Positions 19,111-25,246 of a stretch of 25,246 nucleotides of DNA are shown here, one piece after another (within the stretch, counting starts at the first letter, position 1; each line of letters starts with the position of its first letter). The DNA is taken from the NCBI GenBank assembly GCA_003500135.1, contig DNTA01000084.1, positions 1 to 25,246 of the forward strand, given 5' to 3'. A model generated the notes under the pieces. It worked only from the letters and a program-made list of their open reading frames with translations. It made no database searches and was not told the origin of the DNA. This DNA comes from Cytophagales bacterium. GTDB lineage: Bacteria; Bacteroidota; Bacteroidia; Cytophagales; Cyclobacteriaceae. A program made the translations under genes and the position numbers.

Positions 19111-20265
19111 TTATTGATTCAATATGTGGTCGATATGTGCTTTTGAAAAACCGGCGCTACCCGTCATACCTTTACCTCCTATTCCGGTTACAATATGTAT
19201 GTGTTGATCTATAGTTTTTTGAAATATATCTTTTTGGCTACACTGTACATATACACCGTACCATCGATATTTAATGCGATCGTCGGGCAGTTCGTAAATA
19301 CGTCTGGCCTCCTTCATGATAAATTCGTCAATATCCATATCAAGATCAAACCCCAGTTCATCCTGTTTTGTTGGCGTTGCATAGTGATGCGAATCGCCAA
19401 TGATCACAGAACCATCCAGTGCCTGTTTAAACAAAATATGCACCCCCCATTTCTTTACCTGGCTGTCCACATCTTCTTTTTCATTTATCAATCGATATGA
19501 CGGGCACTCTCTGAAAGATTCGTACCTCCTCACTGATAATCCGGAGAGTACCGCTCCTTTGATATTGAAATTTCGCTGCGGTACGGTTTGCATCATCTGT
19601 AACTTAACCACTTCAAGGTCGCTTTGCGCAAAAATTTCGGGAAAGAGCGTATCCAGATCACTTCCATTACAAATGATCACTTTATTAGCTGTAAAATTTT
19701 TATTACCGGCACATGCTACCTCAACTTTTCCGCCATTCACATCACAGCTAAGTGCCAGGGTACCAAAATAAATGTCGACACCCTTTTCTGCCAGATAATC
19801 CTGTAACCTGTTAATCATCACTTCGGGCTCAATAATAAGCTCTTCGGGAAAATACAAACCAGCCCGAACATAATCTGACTTCAAACCGGGGTATTGTTTC
19901 AGGCATTCCTGACGGGACAAAATCCTGGAAGCATAGTTCTCCTGTTTGTTGATTTCGGAAAGTTCCACCAAAAGGGTTTCTTCTTCCTCGTCAGATGCAA
20001 AATAGATTGTGCCTTCATTGCGAATGGTGAGATCAATTTGGGATTGCAATTCATTATAAATTCGTAAGCTTTCACGACCGTATTGTTGCCATTTCCGATC
20101 CATGCCTGAAGGAACTACCTGACCAAAGTTGCGTACCGTTGCCCCCTGGGGCCGGCGGCCTTTCTCAATCAAAGCCACTTTTAGGCCACGCTTCATCGCA
20201 TGATAGGCATGAAAAGTACCCAAAACACCGCCTCCAATCACCAAACAATCGAAATGATTATTCAT
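19111..20265 (-). CDS. FAD-dependent aminophosphonate oxidoreductase (TIGR03364 type)
   Basis: The roughly 384-residue DAO-family flavoprotein starts with a Rossmann FAD motif (CLVIGGGVLG, residues about 7-16). It carries the group-specific stretches ATVRNFGQVVPSGM, WGVHILFKQALDGSVIIGDSHHYA and the C-terminal GIGGKGMTGSAG. The TIGR03364 clade occurs beside phosphonatase-like HAD genes, exactly as here. Studied recurrent FAD enzymes of phosphonate clusters oxidise N-methyl-AEP, and some oxidise AEP, directly to phosphonoacetaldehyde. The ATG at 20265 overlaps the transporter stop by 8 bp; another ATG four codons upstream is possible. No PhnW transaminase is present, so this enzyme is the likely entry point for AEP-type compounds. 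The exact amine substrate is not determinable from sequence. Confidence 0.88.
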   Translation of the reverse strand: MNNHFDCLVIGGGVLGTFHAYHAMKRGLKVALIEKGRRPQGATVRNFGQVVPSGMDRKWQQYGRESLRIYNELQSQIDLTIRNEGTIYFASDEEEETLLVELSEINKQENYASRILSRQECLKQYPGLKSDYVRAGLYFPEELIIEPEVMINRLQDYLAEKGVDIYFGTLALSCDVNGGKVEVACAGNKNFTANKVIICNGSDLDTLFPEIFAQSDLEVVKLQMMQTVPQRNFNIKGAVLSGLSVRRYESFRECPSYRLINEKEDVDSQVKKWGVHILFKQALDGSVIIGDSHHYATPTKQDELGFDLDMDIDEFIMKEARRIYELPDDRIKYRWYGVYVQCSQKDIFQKTIDQHIHIVTGIGGKGMTGSAGFSKAHIDHILNQ

Positions 20266-21547
20266 AAGCCAACTCACTTTTTTGTGTTGATATATAATAT
20301 TTTGCCCTGTACTTTTTACGGAAATAAAAATAGGAAAATAGCGTTACTGCAATGCCAAATACCGACATGACATAAGTACTGTTCATAAAAAAACGTAACC
20401 ATGACATTTCACTTTGACCAAAATTTTTGTACAACAATATAGCCATACTACCCAGGTAACCGAAAGCATCGGCAATGTATATTAGAAATCCGGCATTGCC
20501 ACCAGACCTGAATGTTGCGATCATACGGTCGAAAAACAAGCCATTGAAGGGCACATAACATACATACAACCCAAAACCGACCAGGATCATCCAGGCTACG
20601 GGCGAGATGAGATGCATTTGAAATAGTTGAGTACCAAGCCCGACAGCGACAGCGCCCAGTAGCAGTAAAATGTGGTAGGACATAAACGCTTTGAAATTGT
20701 CTTTGATAAGGACGAATAAACCAATTAACAGCAATACAAAAATTGCCACTGGCACCTCAGCATAAGTGTAAATGGCTGCATTGCCTTCAAATCCAACAGC
20801 ATCCCAAATCTCCCGGGAGAAATTGTCACGGAAATCACGCATGGCCGTAAGAAAAGTATAAAATCCTACGATAATGATTAAGGGAAACAAAAATTCCGAA
20901 AGTACTTTTTTTCGTGCTGCGGCATTCATAGGTGTTCTCTCCGTCTTCAATGAAATATCTGAAGCCGAAGGTGGCGGCATTTTTTCCAGCATCCATGCAA
21001 AAAGCAGGAAAGGTAAGATAAACACCAGCCCGGTAATAAATGGCATCCAGAACTGATTTACTCCCAGTTGGGTCATCACCAGCAATCCTACAGATTTTAC
21101 CGCTCCGCTTGACACTATAAAACTTGAACACAGGAACACACCTAACAATTCAGTGAATCGTCGTCCTTCGAGATAGGAAAAAACCACTCCCCAGACCAAG
21201 CCTAAAGGCAGTCCATTTAAGAACATAAATACCGTGTTGTAGGGAGCAGGTGTAAGGGCAAACAATAAAAGGAACAGTTCAGCGCTAAAGATCATACCCA
21301 ATAGGTAAGCTAACCTGTTTCTGTTTTTCATGGCCGCTATGATGCGAATCCCCAAAAATTTGGACAGCATATACCCCAAGACCTGTGCAATAATAAGAAT
21401 GATTTTGTAGTCCACACCAAAATAAAATAATTCATCATAAGTCGCTACTGTAAACGGCTTCCTGTAAGCATACATGCAAAAGTAGGCGCCAAATGACGCC
21501 ACGATCCCATAAATGAGCACTTTGATATGTGGAGAATTAATTCGCAA
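20258..21547 (-). CDS. DUF5690/MFS-type membrane transporter, candidate phosphonate importer
   Basis: The 429-residue polytopic protein has about 11-12 hydrophobic helices and the MFS-like N-terminal pattern FGAYFCMYAYRKPFTVATY seen in DUF5690 proteins, with a central basic loop around residues 195-215. It is the first gene of an operon with an aminophosphonate oxidase and a phosphonatase-like enzyme, so import of an aminophosphonate across the inner membrane is the obvious hypothesis. Organophosphate:phosphate antiporters (GlpT/UhpT) of the same superfamily share the YRKPF-type motif, which supports a phosphorus-compound substrate. The start is TTG: an in-frame stop lies two codons before the ATT preceding it, and the next ATG (codon 25) would cut into the first helix. 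A candidate operator lies about 13 bp upstream. Confidence 0.85.
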   Translation of the reverse strand: MRINSPHIKVLIYGIVASFGAYFCMYAYRKPFTVATYDELFYFGVDYKIILIIAQVLGYMLSKFLGIRIIAAMKNRNRLAYLLGMIFSAELFLLLFALTPAPYNTVFMFLNGLPLGLVWGVVFSYLEGRRFTELLGVFLCSSFIVSSGAVKSVGLLVMTQLGVNQFWMPFITGLVFILPFLLFAWMLEKMPPPSASDISLKTERTPMNAAARKKVLSEFLFPLIIIVGFYTFLTAMRDFRDNFSREIWDAVGFEGNAAIYTYAEVPVAIFVLLLIGLFVLIKDNFKAFMSYHILLLLGAVAVGLGTQLFQMHLISPVAWMILVGFGLYVCYVPFNGLFFDRMIATFRSGGNAGFLIYIADAFGYLGSMAILLYKNFGQSEMSWLRFFMNSTYVMSVFGIAVTLFSYFYFRKKYRAKYYISTQKSELAYE

Positions 21548-21847
21548 AATTTTTTACTTATTGTAAACTTATAAGCACAATTCTCCAATATTTTTTACAA
21601 ATAGTTAACTTTTTCAGATTATGATTTGGTTATGAATAGTTTACTTTATACGGGTCGCTTTAACATATCCTTTACAGAAGTTGCAGATGGACCATATTCG
21701 GCCCGGAGCACAGATATTTTATCGTTCGGATACTTTAAATTCAAACTACGATTAGATTTTTAATCTATCCATAAAGCATCGGTAACATCTGGTTCCCATG
21801 TGGGACCTATATTTAAAATCGGAAATGCTAAACTAAACAACACACAC
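21548..21847. promoter_or_regulatory. Divergent control region between the DUF5690 operon and the phoD-like gene
   Basis: This 300-bp AT-rich stretch has no gene and should hold promoters for both directions. Its transporter-proximal end carries the AAGTTTACAA-like sites. A small perfect stem TAGATT/AATCTA with a TTT loop lies at 21753-21767. No clear TAnnTTTG element or Pho box was recognised on either strand. Confidence 0.5.
21561..21612. promoter_or_regulatory. Cluster of AAGTTTACAA-like sites upstream of the DUF5690 operon
   Basis: TTGTAAACTT (21561-21570) is the exact reverse complement of the AAGTTTACAA core found twice upstream of susC. TTTACAAATA (21594-21603) matches the other end of the same 17-mer, and AGTTAACTTTTT follows at once. 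Another AGTTTAC lies at 21638-21644. The sites start about 14 bp before the transporter TTG codon. Confidence 0.45.
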
Positions 21848-23584
21848 ATGGACAGAAAGAAGATTTTGCAGGGACTATCCAGAAGAAAATTTTTGCGCAA
21901 TTCAGTAGTGGCAGCCGCCGGCGCTTCGTTGCTGCCGACCACACTGGCCGGTTGCAACGATGATAGTGAAGAATTTACACCTGAAGGTGATTTTGGTTTT
22001 ATGGAAGGCGTAGCCAGCTTTGACCCTACGCAGAGCCAGGTCATCCTTTGGTCGCGCTATACTCCGGCCGACAATGAATCGGGCAATCCGAAAATCATAC
22101 TCGACGTTGCTACAGATGCCAACTTCAATGATATTGTGGCCAGTGAAACCGTAGAGGTAGATGCTAACAGCGACAACACGATCAATGTCGATGTGAGCAA
22201 TCTGAACTCTAATACCAAATATTATTACCGATTCCGAAACGAACGTACACAAGCCGTTTCCATTACCGGGGAAACAAAAACGCTGCCCGCAACTGGTGAA
22301 GCTAACGAAGTAAAACTGGCCATCATGTCATGCGCCAACTTCCAGGCTGGCCTGTTCAATGTCTATGGCGCCGTTGCTGAATCGGATGTGGACGTGGTAG
22401 TTCACCTTGGCGACTACATTTACGAGTATGAAGCCGGCGGCTATGGCACCAACGATTTGACCGCGTCTTTAGGCCGCGAACATGTGCCTGCCGGCGAGAT
22501 TATTGAAATTGATGAGTACCGGGCACGCTATCGACAATATAGAGGTGACGAACAACTTCAAAAAGCCCACCAGTTGAAGCCGTTCATATGCGTTTGGGAC
22601 GACCATGAAATCACCAATGATGCGTATACAGACGGCGCTGAAAATCACGACCCAAGCGAAGGCGACTACGAAACACGAAAAATGAATGCCATACAGGTAT
22701 GGCACGAGTACTTACCGGCCCGTGTGAGTGACAATACTAAAATATACCGAAGCTTTGATATGGCCGGCATCGTGAATTTAATGATGCTCGACACGCGTAT
22801 TATTGGTCGAAATAAGCAACTCGATTACGCCGACTATTTCACTCTGAATGGATTCGATCAGAACAGCTTCCTGGCGGACTGGCAGGACGCCAACCGGACA
22901 ATCCTGGGTTCGGAACAACTTAACTGGCTCACCAGTCAGCTGGCAGGCAGCAGTGCACAATGGCAGGTTCTGGGCAACCAGGCGCTTATGGGCAAATACT
23001 ACATCCCTGCCGAATTGCTGGAAGTTACGGCTCAAATAGCGGCTACAGGATCAGCCACTCCCGAACTATTAGCCCAATACAATACGCTCGTAACCGAATT
23101 GGTGACCATCAAATCGAGGATATTGCAGGGTGACCCTACTGTTACTGCAGAAGAGCAGGCACGTGTGGAAACCGTATTGCCGTATAACCTTGATGCCTGG
23201 GATGGGTACCCGGTTGAGCGTGAGGTGGTATTTGCGGCAGCCGCCGGTAAAAAACTAATATCGCTGGCAGGAGATACCCACAATGCCTGGTATGCCCAAC
23301 TTTCAGACAACAACAAAAACAAAGTAGGCGCCGAATTTGCAACTGCATCAGTGTCGTCACCGGGCTTTGAAGGTATTTTCGGCGACGATCCGACGGTGAT
23401 TGCAGGATTTGAACAATCCAACCAGTTGCTGATCGACGATCTTTCATATGCTGATGCCAAAAACCGCGGTTATGTAGAGGTGACTTTTAATGATTCAAAT
23501 GCCGAAGCAGATTACCGCTATATCAATACATTAGCCACCGTAGATCCAACGACTACCAGTGGCAATGTGGTAACGGAAAGTTAG
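21848..23584 (+). CDS. phoD: PhoD-family alkaline phosphatase/phosphodiesterase, Tat-exported lipoprotein
   Basis: PhoD enzymes hydrolyse phosphomonoesters and phosphodiesters outside the cytoplasm using a metal centre. The protein starts with a twin-arginine signal (LSRRKFLRNSVVAAAGASLL) ending in a lipobox LAGC (Cys36), so it is a Tat-exported lipoprotein. A PhoD N-terminal Ig-like domain (about 45-150, FDPTQSQVILWSRYTP) precedes the catalytic domain. That domain has VVHLGDYIYEYE (about 183-194), WDDHEITND (about 250-258) and SLAGDTHNAW (about 473-482), which hold metal ligands. The ATG at 21848 (578 residues) is preferred over an in-frame GTG at 21800 because it begins directly before the Tat motif. 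It diverges from the aminophosphonate operon and ends in a strong terminator, so it is a single-gene unit. Extracellular release of phosphate or a phosphonate head group are both possible roles. Confidence 0.92.
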   Translation: MDRKKILQGLSRRKFLRNSVVAAAGASLLPTTLAGCNDDSEEFTPEGDFGFMEGVASFDPTQSQVILWSRYTPADNESGNPKIILDVATDANFNDIVASETVEVDANSDNTINVDVSNLNSNTKYYYRFRNERTQAVSITGETKTLPATGEANEVKLAIMSCANFQAGLFNVYGAVAESDVDVVVHLGDYIYEYEAGGYGTNDLTASLGREHVPAGEIIEIDEYRARYRQYRGDEQLQKAHQLKPFICVWDDHEITNDAYTDGAENHDPSEGDYETRKMNAIQVWHEYLPARVSDNTKIYRSFDMAGIVNLMMLDTRIIGRNKQLDYADYFTLNGFDQNSFLADWQDANRTILGSEQLNWLTSQLAGSSAQWQVLGNQALMGKYYIPAELLEVTAQIAATGSATPELLAQYNTLVTELVTIKSRILQGDPTVTAEEQARVETVLPYNLDAWDGYPVEREVVFAAAAGKKLISLAGDTHNAWYAQLSDNNKNKVGAEFATASVSSPGFEGIFGDDPTVIAGFEQSNQLLIDDLSYADAKNRGYVEVTFNDSNAEADYRYINTLATVDPTTTSGNVVTES

Positions 23585-23605
23585 TCCTCAATCTTCCATA
23601 TCTAC

Positions 23606-23644
23606 ACCTCCACTGGCCGTTGGCTGGTGGGGGTTATTTTTTTT
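23606..23644 (+). terminator. Rho-independent terminator of the phoD-like gene
   Basis: ACCTCCACTGGCC and GGCTGGTGGGGGT pair through 13 positions (three G-U wobbles) around a GTT loop, followed by TATTTTTTTT. It begins 22 bp after the phoD-like stop, with the U run in the correct direction. Confidence 0.88.
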
Positions 23645-23646
23645 AA

Positions 23647-23691
23647 CCTGGCCCATGCCTTAGGATTCGTCGTGAACGCCCAAAATGCAAT
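23647..23691. repeat. Dispersed repeat segment 1, copy A
   Basis: This 45-bp segment ending in GCCCAAAATGCAAT matches 25202-25246 in the same orientation at about 36 of 45 positions. The other copy runs to the window edge, so the true repeat may be longer. Confidence 0.65.
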
Positions 23692-23962
23692 ATGATCAAG
23701 TGTTTAGGGTTATTTTGGAACGGAGGCGTGGTTAACCACCACGGTGAGTATCAAAATGTTCATAAATGCTTGATATTGAATCAGTTTGGACTTTGAATTG
23801 AATGCTAATGCATGATTCAGGTTTAATATCCTTGCTGAATTTGGAGTTCCTCTATTCTTATTTAGACAGTCAATACGCTTATTTGAAATCCATTTCCGAT
23901 TACCTTCTTCCCCGTACTGGATTTGATATCAATTGAAAACAACATCAATTTAATTTGACCCA

Positions 23963-24022
23963 CATTAAAAATGCTGGTGTTCATATCAATGTCGATATTT
24001 GGGTATAGATCAAATCCACACC
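23963..24022. repeat. Dispersed repeat segment 2, copy A
   Basis: This 60-bp segment beginning CATTAAAAATGCTGG matches 25090-25149 in the same orientation at about 52 of 60 positions, with no gaps. Both copies are intergenic and flank the 24151-24831 lipoprotein gene. Confidence 0.75.
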
Positions 24023-24150
24023 TTCATATTAAATCGGCTTCACGAATAGCAAATATTGTGTGAGAATTGCACGCGTTGCTATTTATTTATTATAACTTTT
24101 ATCCCACCCTATCAGCCATCAACCGTCTATTTACTTCACAACTCATTTGA

Positions 24151-24831
24151 TTAGTCCAAATGCGGATCTACTCTTTCAAAGACAAAATCAAACGTCAGAT
24201 CTGGCTTGGGCTCAGGCAATGAGGAAGTAAGATTATATCCGGGTTTTGAATGACCTGAAATAGTGTATTTGCCATTAATTATCTCTGAATGTGATATTAA
24301 AAGACTTATAACACCATCCCAATCGAAAAGCCCCAATGGATCATTGATCGCTTTCTTGATGATCAATAGATCTGATTCATTATCATCATTAAAACGATCA
24401 TTAAAAGAATAATCAAACACCCAACTGGAAATACCCATCCCTTCAGGACATTCCACTTCGGCATAAAACACAACATCACCATATATAATACCAATATCTT
24501 CTTGAAAAGGTGGATCATCTGTAAACCTAAAGGCTATCTCTTCTATTGAAGAACAGTTGCCATATACATTGAATATATCGAATAATACCGATTTTGCATC
24601 AGTGGTTGGGAGCATGTTCCCCGGACCGTCCAGGTCTACCATTTCACGAAATTCAGCGCTTTCAAGAATCCAGCTACTCAAGATTCCATCTTGTTCAATT
24701 CGCCAGGTGTCTTCTTCATCTGCCGGTGGGCAACCGGAAAAGAGTATTAATAAGAGGATTGCTGTTATCAATAAAGCCGTATTGATCACTCTTTTCCTTA
24801 AGTCATGCGAAAGTGAAACATGTGTTTTCAT
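24151..24831 (-). CDS. Hypothetical lipoprotein
   Basis: I do not recognise this 226-residue protein. It has a long basic n-region, a hydrophobic stretch and a lipobox ending LFSGC (Cys34), followed by acidic PADEED, a typical surface-lipoprotein beginning in Bacteroidota. The mature part is acidic with no recognisable catalytic motif. Alternating strands such as DVVFYAEVECP and LTFDFVFERVDP suggest a beta-rich, lipocalin-like fold, but this is a guess. The ATG at 24831 is preferred over an in-frame TTG three codons upstream. It stands alone, 560 bp from the phoD-like gene, and is flanked by copies of two intergenic repeat segments. No link to phosphonate metabolism is visible. Confidence 0.6.
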   Translation of the reverse strand: MKTHVSLSHDLRKRVINTALLITAILLLILFSGCPPADEEDTWRIEQDGILSSWILESAEFREMVDLDGPGNMLPTTDAKSVLFDIFNVYGNCSSIEEIAFRFTDDPPFQEDIGIIYGDVVFYAEVECPEGMGISSWVFDYSFNDRFNDDNESDLLIIKKAINDPLGLFDWDGVISLLISHSEIINGKYTISGHSKPGYNLTSSLPEPKPDLTFDFVFERVDPHLD

Positions 24832-25007
24832 TTTGATCAATTTTGGTTGATTGATGGATCAATTGACTACAATAATTTAATCAAAAATTTACACTTTAAC
24901 CAGTATTTAGGCGTGCAATACATTACAGTTAAAGCGGCTTTTTCATTTTCGATTTCAGTACAAAAACCCAATTATACAGGTTAATGAAATAAGATAATTA
25001 ACAATCC

Positions 25008-25043
25008 AAAAAGCACGTATGGTATATACGGCCAGGGCTTTTT
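25008..25043. terminator. Possible bidirectional terminator-like stem-loop
   Basis: AAAAAGC (25008-25014) pairs with GCTTTTT (25037-25043), and CGTAT (25016-25020) with ATACG (25026-25030) inside. The outer arms would give a U run on either strand. No gene end is visible next to it in this window, so it would have to serve a leftward gene beyond the right edge, or be something else. Confidence 0.3.
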
Positions 25044-25089
25044 CAGAAAATAACACACATAAAATGGAGGATTGGAATACCACTACACG

Positions 25090-25149
25090 CATTAAAAATG
25101 CTGGCGTTCATGCCGATGATGATATTTGGGTGTAGATCAAATCCACATC
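25090..25149. repeat. Dispersed repeat segment 2, copy B
   Basis: This is the ungapped match to 23963-24022 (about 52 of 60 identical), in the same orientation. Here it lies 52 bp left of repeat segment 1 copy B, whereas in the other location segment 1 is 271 bp to its left, so the order of the segments differs. Confidence 0.75.
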
Positions 25150-25201
25150 CAGTTTTTCTTTTCTTTCAAACCCGGGTGAAGATGGTTTTTACACCTTTAT
25201 A

Positions 25202-25246
25202 CCTGGTTAATGCATTTGGATTTATCATGAAAGCCCAAAATGCAAT
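25202..25246. repeat. Dispersed repeat segment 1, copy B, cut by the window end
   Basis: It matches 23647-23691 at about 36 of 45 positions and shares the exact final GCCCAAAATGCAAT. It touches the last base of the window, so its right limit is unknown. Confidence 0.65.

Larger units (their letters stand above)
23645..24150. other. Intergenic region with palindrome and two repeat segments
   Basis: No convincing gene is present in this roughly 500-bp stretch. It contains segment A of one dispersed repeat (23647-23691), the perfect palindrome GTGGTTAACCAC at 23728-23739, and segment A of a second repeat (23963-24022). The remainder is AT-rich with many stops in all frames. It lies between the phoD-like terminator and the 3' end of the leftward lipoprotein gene. 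Confidence 0.6.
24832..25246. other. Right-end intergenic region with repeat copies and a stem-loop
   Basis: No gene is supported in these last 415 bases. They hold the leader of the lipoprotein gene, a possible stem-loop at 25008-25043, and copies B of two dispersed repeat segments (25090-25149 and 25202-25246). A promoter for the lipoprotein gene should be here, but no consensus element was found. Confidence 0.55.

Noticed and set aside
21902..22252. Antisense open frames inside the phoD-like gene, here and at 22469-22705, 22778-23035 and 23032-23460
   Set aside because: They are shadows of a gene with clear PhoD motifs, and their translations are low-complexity or Cys/Ser-rich with no family resemblance.
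23585..25246. CRISPR array or insertion sequence in the repeat-containing right end
   Set aside because: There are only two diverged copies of each segment at irregular spacing, with no spacer pattern, no transposase and no terminal inverted repeats.

Overview
The window looks like chromosomal DNA from a marine-type member of the Bacteroidota, probably a Cytophagales/Flammeovirgaceae-like genome. The signs are a SusC/SusD outer-membrane pair, a DUF5690-type transporter, A-rich leaders without Shine-Dalgarno sites, and many exported hydrolases. No rRNA, tRNA, CRISPR array or intact insertion sequence was seen. The genus is not determined.

Left part (1-6850): a stand-alone nucleotidyltransferase-like protein with an altered metal motif is followed by a leftward lactose/galactose group. 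That group is an exported GH2 beta-galactosidase (lacZ), then galK and galT overlapping by ATGA, and a small four-helix membrane protein that may be the last gene of the unit.

Centre (7287-23644): this is the notable region, a locus that appears built to capture and break down organophosphonates. A leftward operon runs susC, susD, a PA14-bearing alkaline-phosphatase-superfamily lipoprotein, an exported metallo-beta-lactamase-fold hydrolase, pbfA ((R)-1-hydroxy-2-aminoethylphosphonate ammonia-lyase type) and a second exported alkaline-phosphatase-superfamily enzyme. A second leftward operon runs DUF5690 transporter, FAD-dependent aminophosphonate oxidase (TIGR03364 type) and a phosphonoacetaldehyde-hydrolase-like HAD enzyme (TIGR03351 type). 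Between them sits a rightward XRE-cupin regulator, divergent from susC and convergent with the hydrolase. A Tat-exported PhoD-type phosphatase lipoprotein diverges from the transporter and ends in a strong terminator.

Proposed flow (inference): surface and periplasmic hydrolases cut a phosphonate-bearing molecule, and SusCD carries it or its fragments across the outer membrane. DUF5690 may cross the inner membrane. The FAD oxidase (from AEP or N-methyl-AEP) and PbfA (from hydroxy-AEP) then both give phosphonoacetaldehyde, which the HAD enzyme splits to acetaldehyde and phosphate. No PhnW transaminase, C-P lyase or ABC phosphonate importer is present. A shared AAGTTTACAA motif, including a perfect 17-bp inverted repeat around the susC/regulator promoter region and copies just upstream of the transporter, is a candidate operator linking the two operons.

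Right end (23645-25246): a palindrome, one orphan lipoprotein gene, and two diverged copies each of two short intergenic repeat segments, one of them running to the window edge.
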